DNA of 64,000 nt from Devosia aquimaris (GCF_020169335.1 NZ_JAIEZN010000002.1:496001-560000), one strand, 5' to 3'; numbered from the stretch's first letter, positions 9,224 through 19,727 are shown. Notes: generated by a model not told the origin, from the sequence alone. Numbers and translations are program-made.

Positions 9224-10252
9224 ATGAACGATAGCGACAGTCTGGGCCCCGTAGCGCCCGCCAATCCCGAGCCTCCTTCTAGCACCGCCTCCGTGCCCGC
9301 ACGGAGGCCATCGATCTGGAACCGCGTCCGGTCCATGCTGGCCCGGGGCACGGTGTCCCTGCGTGACGATCTGCAGGTTGCGCTCGATGAACAGGGAAGC
9401 GCGGAAGCCGCCGACTTCTCCGAAAGTGAACGCACGATCCTGCAGAACGTGCTCAAGCTCTCCAATGTCTCGGTGGGCGACGTCATGGTCGAACGCAGCG
9501 ACATCCAGGCCATCGAGGCCGATGTGAACCTGGGCACGCTGCTCGCCCGGTTCCGCCAGGTGGGTCATTCCCGCCTGCCCGTCTATGAGGACGGGCTCGA
9601 CAATATTGTCGGCTTCATCCACGTCAAGGATGCCCTGGGCAAGATCACCGAACCGGTGACGGACCCGGCCAAGGACGTGCCGGTCAAGCTGGTCTCAAGC
9701 GTGCTCAAGCAGAAGATCGGCAAGTTCGACCTGGTGCGCACGGCCATGTTCGTGCCCACCTTCATGCCGGTGGGTGACCTGCTGCAATCCATGCGCGCCA
9801 GCCGCGTGCACATGGCCATTGTGGTCGATGAATATGGCGGCACCGATGGCCTGGTCACCATCGAGGACCTGCTCGAGGCCGTGGTCGGCGAGATCGAGGA
9901 CGAGCACGACGAAATGGCCGCTGCGCTCATCCGCAAGGTCGGCCCCGATACCTATATTGCCGACGCCCGTGCCGAACTGAACGATGTGCAGCAGATGCTG
10001 GGCCCCGAGTTCGACCCCGGCGACTATGCCGAAGAGGTCGATACCATTGGCGGCCTGGTGTTTGACCTGGCCGGCCATGTGCCCAAGCGCGGTGAAAAGG
10101 TCACCAAGCTGGACGGCTTCCAGTTCGAAATTCTCGCCGCTGACAGCCGCCGCATCAAGCGCCTGCGCATCCGCCGCGTACGGGAAGAGGCCGCCGAGCC
10201 GCTGGCCATCACCGACCAGCGCAGCGACGCCGAAAAGGCCGCTGCCGAGTAG
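9224..10252 (+). CDS. CorC/HlyC-family CBS-domain protein
   Basis: A cytosolic 342-residue protein with paired CBS domains (about 95-210, [17 protein letters not shown] and [30 protein letters not shown]) and a C-terminal CorC/HlyC domain (about 225-315). E. coli CorC is linked to magnesium/cobalt efflux; the molecular role is not settled. In Rhizobiales lnt normally follows; here transcription ends at a terminator instead. The start ATG 9224 is preferred over an upstream in-frame codon because the frame before it lacks a Shine-Dalgarno sequence. Confidence 0.93.
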   Translation: MNDSDSLGPVAPANPEPPSSTASVPARRPSIWNRVRSMLARGTVSLRDDLQVALDEQGSAEAADFSESERTILQNVLKLSNVSVGDVMVERSDIQAIEADVNLGTLLARFRQVGHSRLPVYEDGLDNIVGFIHVKDALGKITEPVTDPAKDVPVKLVSSVLKQKIGKFDLVRTAMFVPTFMPVGDLLQSMRASRVHMAIVVDEYGGTDGLVTIEDLLEAVVGEIEDEHDEMAAALIRKVGPDTYIADARAELNDVQQMLGPEFDPGDYAEEVDTIGGLVFDLAGHVPKRGEKVTKLDGFQFEILAADSRRIKRLRIRRVREEAAEPLAITDQRSDAEKAAAE

Positions 10253-10275
10253 CCGCTCAATCAGAACCAGACATG

Positions 10276-10307
10276 AAAAAGGGCGCGGTGTGAACCGCGC
10301 CCTTTTT
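10276..10307. terminator. Bidirectional terminator between corC-like gene and infB
   Basis: A 14-bp stem (AAAAAGGGCGCGGT with its complement, 10276-10289 and 10294-10307) and loop GTGA. A T tract follows on either strand, so it ends both the forward CBS-domain gene and the reverse rimP-nusA-infB operon. Confidence 0.93.
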
Positions 10308-10326
10308 GTTGTGATTGCAGAGGAGA

Positions 10327-13158
10327 CTACAGCGTGCGCTGCACGGTCTCGACGCGGAAGCATTCGATGACGTCGCCCTGGCGCATGTCTTCGTAGTTTT
10401 CGAAGGCCATGCCGCATTCCTGGCCGGTCTGGACGTCCTTGACTTCGTCCTTGAAGCGCTTGAGCGTCTTGAGCTTGCCTTCGTGGATCACGACGTTGTC
10501 GCGGATCAGGCGCACGCCGGCGCCGCGTTCCACGATGCCCTCGGTGACACGGCAGCCGGCCACCTTGCCCACTTTGGTGATCTGGAACACTTCCAGGATC
10601 TCGGCATTGCCGATGAAGGTCTCGCGACGTTCCGGCTTGAGCAGGCCGCTCATGGCGTTCTTCACGTCATCCACGAGGTCGTAGATGATGTTGTAGTAGC
10701 GGATTTCGATGCCGTCGCGGGTGGCGAGATCGGTCGCCTGCTTGTTGGCACGCACGTTAAAGCCGATGACGATGGCATTGGATGCCGACGCCAGGGTTAC
10801 GTCCGACTCGGTGATGCCGCCCACCGCGCTCATCAGGATCTGCGCCGACACTTCGTCGGTCGAGAGCTTGTTGAGCGAGGCAACAATGGCTTCCACCGAA
10901 CCCTGCACGTCGCCCTTGATGATCAGCGGGAACTTGGCAATGCCGGCCACCTTGAGCTGATTCATCATCTGCTCGAGGCTGGTGGCGCCGCCGCCGGCCG
11001 TCTTTTCACGGATGGCGCGCTGACGATATTCGGTGACTTCGCGGGCACGGGCTTCGGTCTCGACCACCGAGAAGCGGTCGCCTGCGCTCGGCACGCCGGT
11101 AAAGCCCAGCACTTCCACGGGCGTGGAGGGGCCGGCCGTCTTGACCTGCTCGCCCTTGTCGTTGATCAGCGCACGGACGCGGGCAAACTCGGTACCGGCG
11201 ACCAGGATGTCGCCGATCGCCAGCGTGCCGCGCTGCACCAGAACCGTCGCCACCGCACCGCGGCCGCGATCGAGCTTGGCTTCGATGACCAGGCCCTCGG
11301 CACGACCATCGCGGGCCACGCGCAGTTCGAGCACTTCGGCCTGCAGGAGGATGGTCTCGAGCAGCTTGTCGAGGCCCTTCTGCGTCTTGGCCGAAACCTC
11401 GACGTCCAGCACGTCGCCGCCCATGGATTCCACGAACACTTCATGCTGCAGCAGTTCGGTCCGCACGCGCTGCGGATCGGCATCGGGCTTGTCCATCTTG
11501 TTGATGGCCACGATGATCGGAACGCCTGCCGCCTTGGCATGCTTGATCGATTCAATGGTCTGCGGCATCACGCCGTCGTCGGCGGCCACCACCAGAACAG
11601 CAATGTCGGTCGCCTGTGCACCGCGGGCACGCATGGCGGTGAACGCCTCGTGGCCCGGAGTGTCGAGGAAGGTGATCTTGCTGCCGTTCTTTTCGACCTG
11701 ATAGGCGCCGATGTGCTGGGTGATGCCACCGGCTTCGCCCGACACCACATTGGCCTCGCGGATCGCGTCCAACAGGCTGGTCTTGCCGTGGTCGACGTGA
11801 CCCATGATGGTCACCACCGGCGCGCGATCGGTCAGATCCTCGGCCTTGTCGTCGGCGGGGATGTCATACAGACCTTCTTCCACGTCGGCATCGCTGACGC
11901 GGCGCACGGTGTGGCCCAGCTCCGAAGCGATCAGTTCGGCCGTATCGGCATCGATCACATCGTTGATGGTGGCCATCTGGCCCTGCTGCATCAGCATCTT
12001 GATGACGGTGACGGAGCGTTCGGCCATGCGGTTGGCCAGTTCGGCGACCGTAATGGCTTCCGGGATCACCACTTCGCGGCTGATCTTGGGCGCATCCTGC
12101 TGGTTGCGGCCCATCTTCTTGTCGCGGCGGCGGCGCATGGCGGCCAGGGACGGACCCTTGTCGCGATCGCTCTCGGCGCCGGCATTGGTGACAGTCAGGC
12201 GGCCACGGGCATTGTTGTCCATGCCGGCCCGGCGAGCGGGACGCTCCGGCGTGGCGCGCGAGGCGCGACGGGCATTTTCCATTTCCGCTTCGGTGGTCGG
12301 ACGCACCTGGGGTGCGCCGGTCCGGGTCTTGCGGCCATCGGCTTCGCTCGGCGGTGCGGGGGGCACATTGCCGATCGGCGCCATGCCGGCACCGGCAGGG
12401 CGACGCTCACCGGCCGGCCGCGTGGCCGTGCCGGAGGGACGGGCACCGGCAGTACCGGGACGGATCAGCGCATTGGCGCCGCGCTCGTTCTCGGGGCGGG
12501 TATTGCCGCTGGGGCGTTCGCCGGCCGGACGGGTCGGGCGCGGCGGCTGGCCGGGACGGCCGGCAACCACGCGCACGCTGGACGGGCCAGGATTGCGCTG
12601 CGAGGCGGGAACAGCCGGGGCCGATTCTGCAGCGGGCGCAGCAGCGCTCGGGGCTTCGGCAGCCGGCGCCTGTTCGACAGGCTTGGCTTCTTCGGCTGGA
12701 GCAGCCGATGCAGCAGCCTCGGCAGCCAGGCGTTCGGCCTCGGCGCGGGCAGCTTCTTCACGAATCTGCCGGCGGCGGGCGTCTTCTTCCATGCGGCGGG
12801 CTTCTTCAGCCGCGAAACGCTCACGGTCCTCAGCCTGGCGGGCGCCGGCCAGCGCCAGAGCCTGGCGGCGGGCTTCAGCCTCGGCAGCCGACAAGCCCAG
12901 CGGCGCGCGCGGCGCCTGCTGGCCCGGGCGTCCACCCTGCGGCCGGCTGTTCTGGCTCGATCCGCCGGCAGCGGGGCGCTGGGCACCACTGGGCACATTG
13001 GGCTTGGGGACCAGGCGCGTGCGTTTCTCAACGACCACCGTCGAGCGGGAAGGACCGCGCGACATGCCGGGACGGTTGCCCAGGCCTGGGCCGCCCTTCA
13101 ATGTCAGCGTCTTCTTCGCGCCATTGTCGTCGGTGCGCTTGTCGTCGTTATCAGCCAT
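10327..13158 (-). CDS. infB: Translation initiation factor IF-2
   Basis: GTPase that places initiator fMet-tRNA on the 30S subunit and promotes subunit joining. The 943-residue protein has a long low-complexity Ala/Pro/Arg-rich N-terminus (to about 380) with an alanine/glutamate-rich helical segment, then an IF2_N domain, the G domain (G1 [10 protein letters not shown]3 DTPGHEAF, G4 NKMDKP), and domains II-IV. The start at 13158 gives [10 protein letters not shown] and overlaps the upstream ylxR gene by eight bases (ATGGCTGA), so translation is coupled. It is the last gene of the operon; rbfA and truB, which commonly follow infB, are not here. Confidence 0.98.
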   Translation of the reverse strand: MADNDDKRTDDNGAKKTLTLKGGPGLGNRPGMSRGPSRSTVVVEKRTRLVPKPNVPSGAQRPAAGGSSQNSRPQGGRPGQQAPRAPLGLSAAEAEARRQALALAGARQAEDRERFAAEEARRMEEDARRRQIREEAARAEAERLAAEAAASAAPAEEAKPVEQAPAAEAPSAAAPAAESAPAVPASQRNPGPSSVRVVAGRPGQPPRPTRPAGERPSGNTRPENERGANALIRPGTAGARPSGTATRPAGERRPAGAGMAPIGNVPPAPPSEADGRKTRTGAPQVRPTTEAEMENARRASRATPERPARRAGMDNNARGRLTVTNAGAESDRDKGPSLAAMRRRRDKKMGRNQQDAPKISREVVIPEAITVAELANRMAERSVTVIKMLMQQGQMATINDVIDADTAELIASELGHTVRRVSDADVEEGLYDIPADDKAEDLTDRAPVVTIMGHVDHGKTSLLDAIREANVVSGEAGGITQHIGAYQVEKNGSKITFLDTPGHEAFTAMRARGAQATDIAVLVVAADDGVMPQTIESIKHAKAAGVPIIVAINKMDKPDADPQRVRTELLQHEVFVESMGGDVLDVEVSAKTQKGLDKLLETILLQAEVLELRVARDGRAEGLVIEAKLDRGRGAVATVLVQRGTLAIGDILVAGTEFARVRALINDKGEQVKTAGPSTPVEVLGFTGVPSAGDRFSVVETEARAREVTEYRQRAIREKTAGGGATSLEQMMNQLKVAGIAKFPLIIKGDVQGSVEAIVASLNKLSTDEVSAQILMSAVGGITESDVTLASASNAIVIGFNVRANKQATDLATRDGIEIRYYNIIYDLVDDVKNAMSGLLKPERRETFIGNAEILEVFQITKVGKVAGCRVTEGIVERGAGVRLIRDNVVIHEGKLKTLKRFKDEVKDVQTGQECGMAFENYEDMRQGDVIECFRVETVQRTL

Positions 13159-13852
13159 GTATCTCGCGTCTTTCGTCTTGTTCCTCGGGCAAAAGGTCAC
13201 CGTCAACCGCAGGGCGGCCGGTGTCCGTTTCCGTCGGTTTGGCAGTGAAAACAGCCAGTCTTCTGGCCTTTTCTACTGCCGCTTGGGCTGCAGCCCCTCT
13301 TGTGAGGGCAGCATGTATCACATTTTCTATCCCGAGTGCCAAACCCATTTGCTCTGAGGAGAGCAATTCGAAATGGGGCACCGAAAAGCCGGCAATTCCT
13401 TCTTCGGCAGCGGCATAGTGCAGCGCCTTGAGCGGGCCGAGCATCTTGTTGCGTCCGTCTTCGGCTGCATCGGTCGCCGTAATCAGCGCGACCAGGTCAC
13501 CGGTGGCCAACAGGCCGCGCACCTTGGTGGCGCCAAAGGTCAGCTGCCCGGCCTTGCGGGCCATCCCCAGCGCACTCAGATAGCGCTGCTGCAGGCGCAG
13601 CTCGGTCAGACCCGGCAGATCATCGGGCAAACGCACGGCAGTTTTGAGGCTGCGTGCGAAAATATTCTTCTTTACCGCCTCGGCGACAGCCGTGCGGCTC
13701 AGACTGATCCAGACGCCACGGCCTTCGGCCTTGGCGTCGGTATCGGGCACCAGCAGATCATCGGGCCCGAGGACAAAACGGATCAGCTCTGCCACGGGCT
13801 TTTCAACCCGTGTCAGCGCGCACATCCGTTCCGTTTCCTCGCGCCGGGCCAT
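13151..13852 (-). CDS. YlxR-domain RNA-binding protein with L7Ae-like C-terminus
   Basis: A 233-residue protein encoded between nusA and infB. The YlxR (DUF448) domain covers about residues 1-85, with ERMCALTR and the GRGVWISLS strand; an L7Ae/L30e-like RNA-binding domain follows (about 90-185, [20 protein letters not shown]). This two-domain form is usual in Rhizobiales, whereas Firmicutes encode the two domains as separate YlxR and YlxQ proteins. YlxR homologues have been tied to RNase P and transcription control. The start at 13852 (MARREETE) fits; the frame is open further upstream without homology. Confidence 0.9.
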   Translation of the reverse strand: MARREETERMCALTRVEKPVAELIRFVLGPDDLLVPDTDAKAEGRGVWISLSRTAVAEAVKKNIFARSLKTAVRLPDDLPGLTELRLQQRYLSALGMARKAGQLTFGATKVRGLLATGDLVALITATDAAEDGRNKMLGPLKALHYAAAEEGIAGFSVPHFELLSSEQMGLALGIENVIHAALTRGAAAQAAVEKARRLAVFTAKPTETDTGRPAVDGDLLPEEQDERREIHG

Positions 13853-13880
13853 TTCTGGTGCCCTCGCCCGGTTCCGGCCG

Positions 13881-15488
13881 TTAGGCCGAAACCTCATCGC
13901 CATCGACGGCCACTTCGCCGTCGTCTGCACCGGCAACATCCTCGGCATTGATCCAGCCGGCCTTGATACGGGCCTGCATGATCATGTCCTCGGCTTCTTC
14001 CCTCGAAACCGGGAAGTCCTTGAAGGTGCCTTCAAAGCGCTTGGTCTCGCCATCCTTGCGTTCGCTCCAGCCGATCAGGTCGTCGGCGGCGCAGCCGGCA
14101 AAGTCTTCCACCGTCTTGACGCCATCCTTGCCCAGAGCCACCAGCATGGAGGCGGTGAGCCCGGCAATCTCGTAGAGCTCGTCCTCGACGCCAAGCGCCT
14201 TGCGCTCTTCGTCATGGGCGCGGTCGATGGCAGCCAGATATTCGCTGGCGCGGTTCTGGATCTCGCCGGCGGTCTCCTCGTCGAAGCCCTCGATGGAGGC
14301 GATTTCATTGGTGTCGATATAGGCCAGCTCTTCCACCGAGGAGAAACCCTCCGAGGCCAGCAGCTGGGCCACCATCTCGTCAACGTCGAGCGCCTGCATG
14401 AACAGGCTCGAGCGCTCGGTGAATTCCTTCTGGCGGCGTTCGCTCTCTTCCTGCTCGGTCAGGATGTCGATGTCCCAGCCGATCAGCTGGCTGGCCAGGC
14501 GCACATTCTGGCCACGACGGCCGATGGCCAGGCTCAGCTGCTCGTCGGGCACGACCACTTCGATGCGCTCGGCCTGCTCGTCCAGCACCACCTTGGCCAC
14601 ATCGGCCGGCTGCAGCGCCGAGACCACGAGGTCGGCAATGGTGTCGGTCCACGGGATAATGTCGATCTTTTCGCCCTGCAGCTCGCCAACCACGGCCTGC
14701 ACGCGCGAGCCGCGCATACCAACGCAGGCGCCCACGGGGTCGATCGAGGAATCCGAGGAGGTGACGGCGATCTTGGCGCGGCTGCCCGGATCGCGGGCGA
14801 TCGAGCGGATGGTGATCACGCCATCATAGATCTCGGGCACTTCCTGCATGAAGAGCTTTGCCATGAACTGCGGATGGGTGCGGCTGAGGAAAATCTGCGG
14901 GCCGCGCTGTTCGCGGCGCACGTCATAGACATAGGCTCGCACGCGATCACCATAGCGGAACATCTCCCGCGGGATCAGCTCGTCGCGACGGATGATGGCT
15001 TCGCCACGACCCAGGTCGACAATGACATTGCCATATTCGACGCGCTTGACGGTGCCGTTGACGATCTCGCCGATGCGGTTGAAGTATTCGTCATACATGC
15101 GCTCGCGCTCGGCATCGCGCACCTTCTGCACGATGACCTGCTTGGCCGACTGGGCGGCAATACGGCCGAACTCCATCGGCGGCAGCGGCTCGGTGAGGAA
15201 ATCGCCGATCTTGGCTTCGGGCGACTTGATCTGCGCGTGCTTGAGATCGACCTGGCGGCCGGGCTCTTCGACCGATTCCACGATCTCCAGCAGGCGCCAC
15301 ATGCGCGTCTCGCCCGAGCGCGGATTGATCTCCACCTTGATCTCGGTCTCGGCGCCGTAACGGCCCTTGGCGGCCTTTTCCATGGCATCCTGCATCGCCT
15401 CGATCACGACCATGCGGTCGATCGACTTTTCGCGGGCAACGGCGTCTGCGATCTGCAACAGTTCAAGGCGGTTCGCGCTAACGGCCAT
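13881..15488 (-). CDS. nusA: Transcription termination/antitermination factor NusA
   Basis: RNA polymerase-associated factor controlling pausing, intrinsic termination and rRNA antitermination. The 535 residues include the RNAP-binding N-terminal domain (1-130), S1 (about 135-200, [20 protein letters not shown]), KH1 and KH2 (about 230-345, with [14 protein letters not shown]) and two C-terminal acidic repeat domains (about 365-500) as in Gram-negative long-form NusA. It starts directly after the rimP stop codon with no spacer. Because NusA modulates intrinsic terminators, it could act on the hairpin in its own operon leader. Confidence 0.98.
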   Translation of the reverse strand: MAVSANRLELLQIADAVAREKSIDRMVVIEAMQDAMEKAAKGRYGAETEIKVEINPRSGETRMWRLLEIVESVEEPGRQVDLKHAQIKSPEAKIGDFLTEPLPPMEFGRIAAQSAKQVIVQKVRDAERERMYDEYFNRIGEIVNGTVKRVEYGNVIVDLGRGEAIIRRDELIPREMFRYGDRVRAYVYDVRREQRGPQIFLSRTHPQFMAKLFMQEVPEIYDGVITIRSIARDPGSRAKIAVTSSDSSIDPVGACVGMRGSRVQAVVGELQGEKIDIIPWTDTIADLVVSALQPADVAKVVLDEQAERIEVVVPDEQLSLAIGRRGQNVRLASQLIGWDIDILTEQEESERRQKEFTERSSLFMQALDVDEMVAQLLASEGFSSVEELAYIDTNEIASIEGFDEETAGEIQNRASEYLAAIDRAHDEERKALGVEDELYEIAGLTASMLVALGKDGVKTVEDFAGCAADDLIGWSERKDGETKRFEGTFKDFPVSREEAEDMIMQARIKAGWINAEDVAGADDGEVAVDGDEVSA

Positions 15489-16112
15489 TTAGTGTGTCTC
15501 CTCGGAGATAGTGTCGTCGTCAGTATCGGCGACTTCGACCGTTTCGGTCTCGTCGTCATCAAGGGGATGCTGTTCCTGGTCGATCCGCGCCTTTTCCATC
15601 AGGGCGTCGGTCATCACCAGCTTGGCCTCGGCCAGGGTGGACAGCAGCAGGCGATGGTCGGGATCGGTGCCGCCGGGGGCGTCGGGCAGGGTGATGGTGA
15701 CGCTCTCGTCATCCACCGCCTTGATGAAGCCGCGATAGCGCTTGCGACCATTGATCATGTCGCTGAGCTCGATCTTGGCCTCGTGCCCGATATAGGCGGC
15801 AAAGTCGCGCTGGCGCACCAGCGGGCGGTCGATGCCGGGGGAGGAGACCTCCAGGTGATATTCGCGGTCGATGGGATCTTCGAGATCAAGGACCGGCGAG
15901 ACGTCCTTGGACAGCGTCTCGCAGTCAACGATGGTGAAGCGACCATTGGCGTCTTCCGCCATGATCTGCAGCGTCATGCCATTTTCCTGCGTGATGCGTA
16001 CGCGCACCAGCGCATAGCCCAGGCCATTGGCAACCGGCTCGACGATACGAGCCACGCGAGCCTCCAGGCCCGTCTCTTTGATAAAGCGTGGTGCAGTGAG
16101 ATCGAAGCTCAT
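15489..16112 (-). CDS. rimP: Ribosome maturation factor RimP
   Basis: Assembly factor for the 30S subunit. The 207-residue protein has the N-terminal domain with DCETLSKDVSPVLDLEDPI and the family hallmark YHLEVSSPGIDRPL near residue 90, then an SH3-like C-terminal domain, and ends in an acidic tail typical of alphaproteobacterial members. ATG 16112 has GAAGGGA just upstream. It is the first gene of the rimP-nusA-ylxR-infB operon and is preceded by a short leader with a terminator-like hairpin and a recognisable promoter. Confidence 0.96.
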   Translation of the reverse strand: MSFDLTAPRFIKETGLEARVARIVEPVANGLGYALVRVRITQENGMTLQIMAEDANGRFTIVDCETLSKDVSPVLDLEDPIDREYHLEVSSPGIDRPLVRQRDFAAYIGHEAKIELSDMINGRKRYRGFIKAVDDESVTITLPDAPGGTDPDHRLLLSTLAEAKLVMTDALMEKARIDQEQHPLDDDETETVEVADTDDDTISEETH

Positions 16113-16125
16113 CGGTCCCTTCAGG

Positions 16126-16161
16126 TAATAAAAAAGAGCGGGGCCGGGCGGCTCCCACTCT
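16126..16161 (-). promoter_or_regulatory. Terminator-like attenuator hairpin in the rimP operon leader
   Basis: In the reverse-strand RNA, AGAGUGGG-A-GCCG pairs with CGGC-CCC-GCUCU (one bulged A, one U-G pair, 2-base loop; plus 16135-16161) and is followed by UUUUUUAUU (plus 16126-16135). This has every mark of an intrinsic terminator, yet it stands between the operon promoter and the rimP Shine-Dalgarno. A competing hairpin (plus 16158-16175, CUCAGCA with UGCAGAG) uses the same AGAG arm. Confidence 0.75.
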
Positions 16162-16186
16162 GCAAACTTGCTGAGATGTTGTCGCC

Positions 16187-16215
16187 TTTATAGCGCCGTT
16201 GGCCGCATCTAGCAA
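16187..16215 (-). promoter_or_regulatory. Promoter of the rimP-nusA-ylxR-infB operon
   Basis: On the reverse strand TTGCTA (plus 16210-16215), a 17-base spacer, then TATAAA (plus 16187-16192). Initiation about seven bases downstream would give a leader of roughly 68 bases before the rimP ATG. Confidence 0.7.
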
Positions 16216-16719
16216 GGCCGCGCGCCCAGACGGTCCGGGCCGGGGCAGGGACCTGTGCAGCCAAGTCCGGCCCCTGGTCGGGCCGATTACCCATCCGCAT
16301 GCCGCAATTGATGCGTTTGGACGAGGGCGCGCACCGGTCCTGGACCGGTGCCAAGCGGCGGTTCACACTAAAAAAGCGTCGAGGCATGATTTTTTTCGCT
16401 TTTTGTTGGACTGTCACGCGCCTGTGATGTCATGCTTCCAAAAGGGCCACAGCCTGCTTTGAGGCGCGGTGATTTCACCGTGCTCGAACCTGTTTTGCGG
16501 ATGCAAAACCGGCGCAGACCCCAGCGGTTCCGGACCGTCACTCCCAGCATATCTGGTTGCTAAAAGGAAACCGAGGCACGTTTTAATGCCTTGATTTCCT
16601 TAGAAAAACTCTCGTGACGATTGCGCGGGTTTCAACCCCTTCAATGTGCAAAAAGCCCCCTTGAGGGTTCGGCCGGGCAGGATCATTTCCAGGGTGTTCA
16701 AAACGAAAGGAACACTGAA
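16216..16719. other. Gene-free region between rimP promoter and small secreted protein gene
   Basis: I find no gene here. It contains several palindromes: a perfect 10-bp-arm repeat GCACCGGTCC-T-GGACCGGTGC (16331-16351), CGGTGATTTCACCG near 16470, GTTTTGC-GGAT-GCAAAAC near 16491, and an imperfect hairpin around 16563-16603 (AAGGAAA...TTTCCTT). None has a clear T tract on the strand where it would be needed. Confidence 0.5.
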
Positions 16720-16995
16720 ATGATCAAGAACACTGTTATCGCCCTTATCGCTGCTGCCTCGTTTGCTGGTGTGGTTGCACCCGCCATGGCCGACACCGAA
16801 GCCTTCGGCACGGGCTCGACCGAAATGCGCGAGTTCACCGCCGACAGCATCCTGTCCAGCCTGCAGCAGAAGGGCGTGAACGCAACGTCCGTGGAAGAAT
16901 GGGGCGGCCTGATCCGTGCCTATGTCACCCTCGACAACGGTCACCAGGCCATGGAACTGTTCCAGCCCGGTTCGCTGGAAAAGGTCTCCCTGTAA
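16720..16995 (+). CDS. Small exported protein of unknown function
   Basis: I do not recognise a family. The 91-residue product has a clean signal peptide (MIKNTVIALIAAASFAGVVAPAMA, cleavage after about residue 24), leaving about 67 residues without cysteines. The mature part reads like a small alpha/beta unit with VEEWGGLIRAYVTLDNG. ATG 16720 is supported by GAAAGGA nine bases upstream; the frame is open earlier but lacks a signal peptide there. It is a single gene facing the HxlR regulator tail to tail. Confidence 0.75.
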   Translation: MIKNTVIALIAAASFAGVVAPAMADTEAFGTGSTEMREFTADSILSSLQQKGVNATSVEEWGGLIRAYVTLDNGHQAMELFQPGSLEKVSL

Positions 16996-17009
16996 TTTCG
17001 GCCGACCAC

Positions 17010-17037
17010 GGCGCCGCCGGATCTTTCCGACGGCGCC
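17010..17037. terminator. Hairpin between convergent genes
   Basis: Twelve-base arms (17010-17021 and 17026-17037) with one mismatch and loop TCTT lie between the small secreted protein gene and the convergent HxlR gene. There is no T tract, so termination is possible but not certain. Confidence 0.4.
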
Positions 17038-17043
17038 CGTAGA

Positions 17044-17427
17044 TCAGACGGGATGGCGAAGCTCGATTTCGGGCTCGCCACCCGCTGCATCGAATCGCTC
17101 ACGTGCTGCGTGGATTTCCGCCCGGTGGCGCACCGTAAAGACGCGCAGATGGTCGGCCAGCTCAAGCAGGCCCCGACCCAGTTCGGTCAACTGATAATCG
17201 ACCCGCGGCGGAATGGTGGCGAACATCGTGCGCTGCACAAAGCCGTCCCGCTCCAGCTCCCGCAGGGTAATGGTCAGCGTCTTTTGTGAAATGCCACCGG
17301 CATTGCGCCGGATTTCGCTGAACCGCAGCGTCTGGTCACGCAACAGCGTCACCACCGTCAATGTCCACTTGCCAGGCCTCACCGTCAGCGCATCATCACC
17401 TGTCGGGGAACTGGCTGGAACGGACAT
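17044..17427 (-). CDS. HxlR-family transcriptional regulator
   Basis: A 127-residue winged-helix protein of the HxlR (DUF24) family, a group that often senses aldehydes or oxidants. Family landmarks are GKWTLTVVTLL, LRFSEIRRNAGGISQKTLT and PPRVDYQLTELGRGL. The conserved redox cysteine usually found just before the first helix (C-P/S...) is missing here; no cysteine is present, so thiol-based sensing is unlikely. ATG 17427 with GAGG upstream is preferred to the TTG four codons earlier. No divergently oriented target gene is adjacent. Confidence 0.9.
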   Translation of the reverse strand: MSVPASSPTGDDALTVRPGKWTLTVVTLLRDQTLRFSEIRRNAGGISQKTLTITLRELERDGFVQRTMFATIPPRVDYQLTELGRGLLELADHLRVFTVRHRAEIHAARERFDAAGGEPEIELRHPV

Positions 17428-17543
17428 TTGACGCCTCAAAGATGTGGTAGAGGCCCCGCATATGGGGCCAAAACCTCAATTATCCAGTCCTTTGAACATT
17501 AAATTTGCGAAAGTCCGCGCCGGTATACCGGCGCGACCGGCGT

Positions 17544-18266
17544 TCAGCGTGCCGCGACGCGGCGGAACGTGAAGTAGAAGCTGACCATGCGCCCCTCGCG
17601 GCGCGCCTTCTGCTCGTAGCGTGTCGCCTGCCAATCGGGATAGGGCTGATGCCAGTCACCGGGGGACTGGGTTTCGAACGCAAAGCTCGGCTCCCGCAGC
17701 ACATGCGCCAGCGTCCAATTGGCATAATCTTCGATATCGGTGGCAAAAAAGAAGCGACCACCCGGGCGGATCACCCGCGCCAGCTCGGCCAGCGTCGTGG
17801 GCGAGACAAAGCGCCGCTTGTGATGACGCGTCTTGGGCCAGGGATCGGGATAGAGCAGATAGACCGCATCCAGGCTCGCATCCGGCATGGCCATCAGCAG
17901 CTTGAGCGCGTCATCGGTAAACAGGCGGATATTGTCCAGTTCCCGCGCGGCGATGGTCTGCACCATCTTGCCGATGCCCCCGGTGAACACTTCGCAGCCA
18001 ATATAGCCGGTTTGGGGATGCAACCCCGCCTCAAGGGCCAGGTGCTCGCCGCCGCCATAGCCGATTTCGACCACGAGTTCCTTGGCGTCCGGGAACAGGC
18101 TGCGCGGATCAAGCGGTCCGTCCAGCACGATTTCGAGTGCAGGCAGGCTGGCGTCAAAGATTGCCTGCTGGCCACCATGCAGCTTCTTGCCCGAGCGGCG
18201 GCCGAAAAACGCGCGCGGCTCGCCCGAACGGGTCTTGGGCAATTGATGATCGGGCTTGGCGGTCAT
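17544..18266 (-). CDS. trmB: tRNA (guanine-N7-)-methyltransferase
   Basis: SAM-dependent enzyme making m7G46 in tRNA variable loops. The 240 residues include the SAM motif VVEIGYGGGEHL near residue 65 and the TrmB signature YPDPWPKTRHHKRRF near residue 138; the terminal RYEQKARREG is also conserved. It lies downstream of metK on the same strand, an order conserved in Rhizobiales, with a 153-base gap that holds a 10-bp inverted repeat (18363-18372 / 18388-18397). Confidence 0.96.
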   Translation of the reverse strand: MTAKPDHQLPKTRSGEPRAFFGRRSGKKLHGGQQAIFDASLPALEIVLDGPLDPRSLFPDAKELVVEIGYGGGEHLALEAGLHPQTGYIGCEVFTGGIGKMVQTIAARELDNIRLFTDDALKLLMAMPDASLDAVYLLYPDPWPKTRHHKRRFVSPTTLAELARVIRPGGRFFFATDIEDYANWTLAHVLREPSFAFETQSPGDWHQPYPDWQATRYEQKARREGRMVSFYFTFRRVAAR

Positions 18267-18419
18267 GAGCGGGCCTGGGCGAAAGAGAAGCTGAGCTGCC
18301 CCTTAGCAAGCCAACCCGGGGTCAGGCCAGCATTATCCAAGCAGGACAAGGCCCGGACAGCACAGCGCGGCGTCCCCGTTGCCAAGGCGCCGCGCTGGAA
18401 ATGAGCATGCGCCGAGCGC

Positions 18420-19685
18420 TTATGCGCTGGCCTTGACCGCGGCCTTGAGGGCCGAGACCAGATCGGTCTTTTCCCAGGAGAAACTGCCGTCGCGGCCCGG
18501 CTTGCGGCCGAAATGACCATAGGCCGATGTCTTGGCATAGATGGGCTTGTTGAGGTCGAGATGGGTGCGGATGCCGCGCGGGGTCAGGTCCATCACCTTG
18601 GACAGCGCAGCCTCAACCACCTCTTCATCGACCGTGCCTGTGTCGTGCAGATTGACGTTGATCGAGAGCGGCTGTGCCACGCCAATGGCATAGCTGAGCT
18701 GGATGGTGGCGCGTTCCGCCATGCCGGCAGCGACCACATTCTTGGCCAGGTAGCGCGCCGCATAGGCCGCCGAGCGGTCAACCTTGGTCGGGTCCTTGCC
18801 CGAAAACGCGCCGCCGCCATGCGGGGCTGCGCCGCCATAGGTATCCACGATGATCTTGCGACCGGTCAGGCCCGCATCGCCATCGGGGCCACCGACGACA
18901 AACTTGCCCGTCGGGTTGACGTGCCAGACGGTTTCTGCGGAAATCCAGCCCTCGGGAAGGACCTGGCGGATATAGGGCTCCACGATCTTGCGCACATCGG
19001 CCGAGGTCAGTGTCTCGTCCAGGTGCTGGGTCGACAGCACGATTTGCGTCACGCCGACCGGCTTGCCGTCCTGATAGCGCACGGTCAGCTGGCTCTTGGC
19101 GTCGGGGCCCAGCGCCTTGGCCGGGCCGGTGCCTTCCTTGCGGGCCTGGGTCAGCACCTCAAGGATCTTGTGTGCATAATAGACTGGCGCCGGCATCAGC
19201 TCGGGCGTTTCGCGCGATGCGTAGCCAAACATGATGCCCTGGTCGCCCGCGCCGACATCCTTGTTGCCCGATTCGTCCACGCCTCGGGCAATATCGGCCG
19301 ACTGGCCGTGCAGCAGCACGTCAATCTTGGCCGTCTTCCAGTGAAAGCCGCTCTGCTCATAGCCGATGGCGCGAATCGCCTTGCGCGCCGTCGACTTGAA
19401 CTTGGACGGATTGACCGTCGGCGCGCCGGACGCATCCAGGATAACATTGCCGTCCCGGTCTTTCTTGAGCAGGGACGGGGGCACGCGCACTTCGCCGGCG
19501 ATCACCACGCGATTGGTCGTCGCCAGGGTCTCACAGGCGATTCGGACCTGCGCCGGGTCCATATTGGCCTTCTTGGCTTCGCGGAACACCAGATCAACAA
19601 TCTCATCGCTGATCCGATCGCAGACCTTGTCGGGATGTCCTTCAGACACCGATTCCGAGGTGAAGAAAAATGACGATCGGACCAC
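18420..19685 (-). CDS. metK: S-adenosylmethionine synthetase
   Basis: Makes S-adenosylmethionine from methionine and ATP. Family motifs are [11 protein letters not shown] at the N-terminus, [12 protein letters not shown] (ATP binding, about residue 140) and [19 protein letters not shown] (about 285). The start chosen is GTG 19685, which yields [15 protein letters not shown] as in other members and has AGGGGAT five bases upstream; an ATG further upstream would add 21 unrelated residues and overlap the promoter. The 421-residue length is typical of Rhizobiales. A TATAAT at 19728-19733 leaves a leader of only about 36 bases, too short for a SAM riboswitch. Confidence 0.97.
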   Translation of the reverse strand: MVRSSFFFTSESVSEGHPDKVCDRISDEIVDLVFREAKKANMDPAQVRIACETLATTNRVVIAGEVRVPPSLLKKDRDGNVILDASGAPTVNPSKFKSTARKAIRAIGYEQSGFHWKTAKIDVLLHGQSADIARGVDESGNKDVGAGDQGIMFGYASRETPELMPAPVYYAHKILEVLTQARKEGTGPAKALGPDAKSQLTVRYQDGKPVGVTQIVLSTQHLDETLTSADVRKIVEPYIRQVLPEGWISAETVWHVNPTGKFVVGGPDGDAGLTGRKIIVDTYGGAAPHGGGAFSGKDPTKVDRSAAYAARYLAKNVVAAGMAERATIQLSYAIGVAQPLSINVNLHDTGTVDEEVVEAALSKVMDLTPRGIRTHLDLNKPIYAKTSAYGHFGRKPGRDGSFSWEKTDLVSALKAAVKASA

Positions 19686-19727
19686 GAGAAATCCCCTGAG
19701 CTTGTCAAAAGCGGCCCAAAACGAGCC

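Noticed and set aside
17044..17427. Redox-sensing role for the HxlR regulator
   Set aside because: The conserved N-terminal cysteine of thiol-sensing members is absent; the protein has no cysteine at all.
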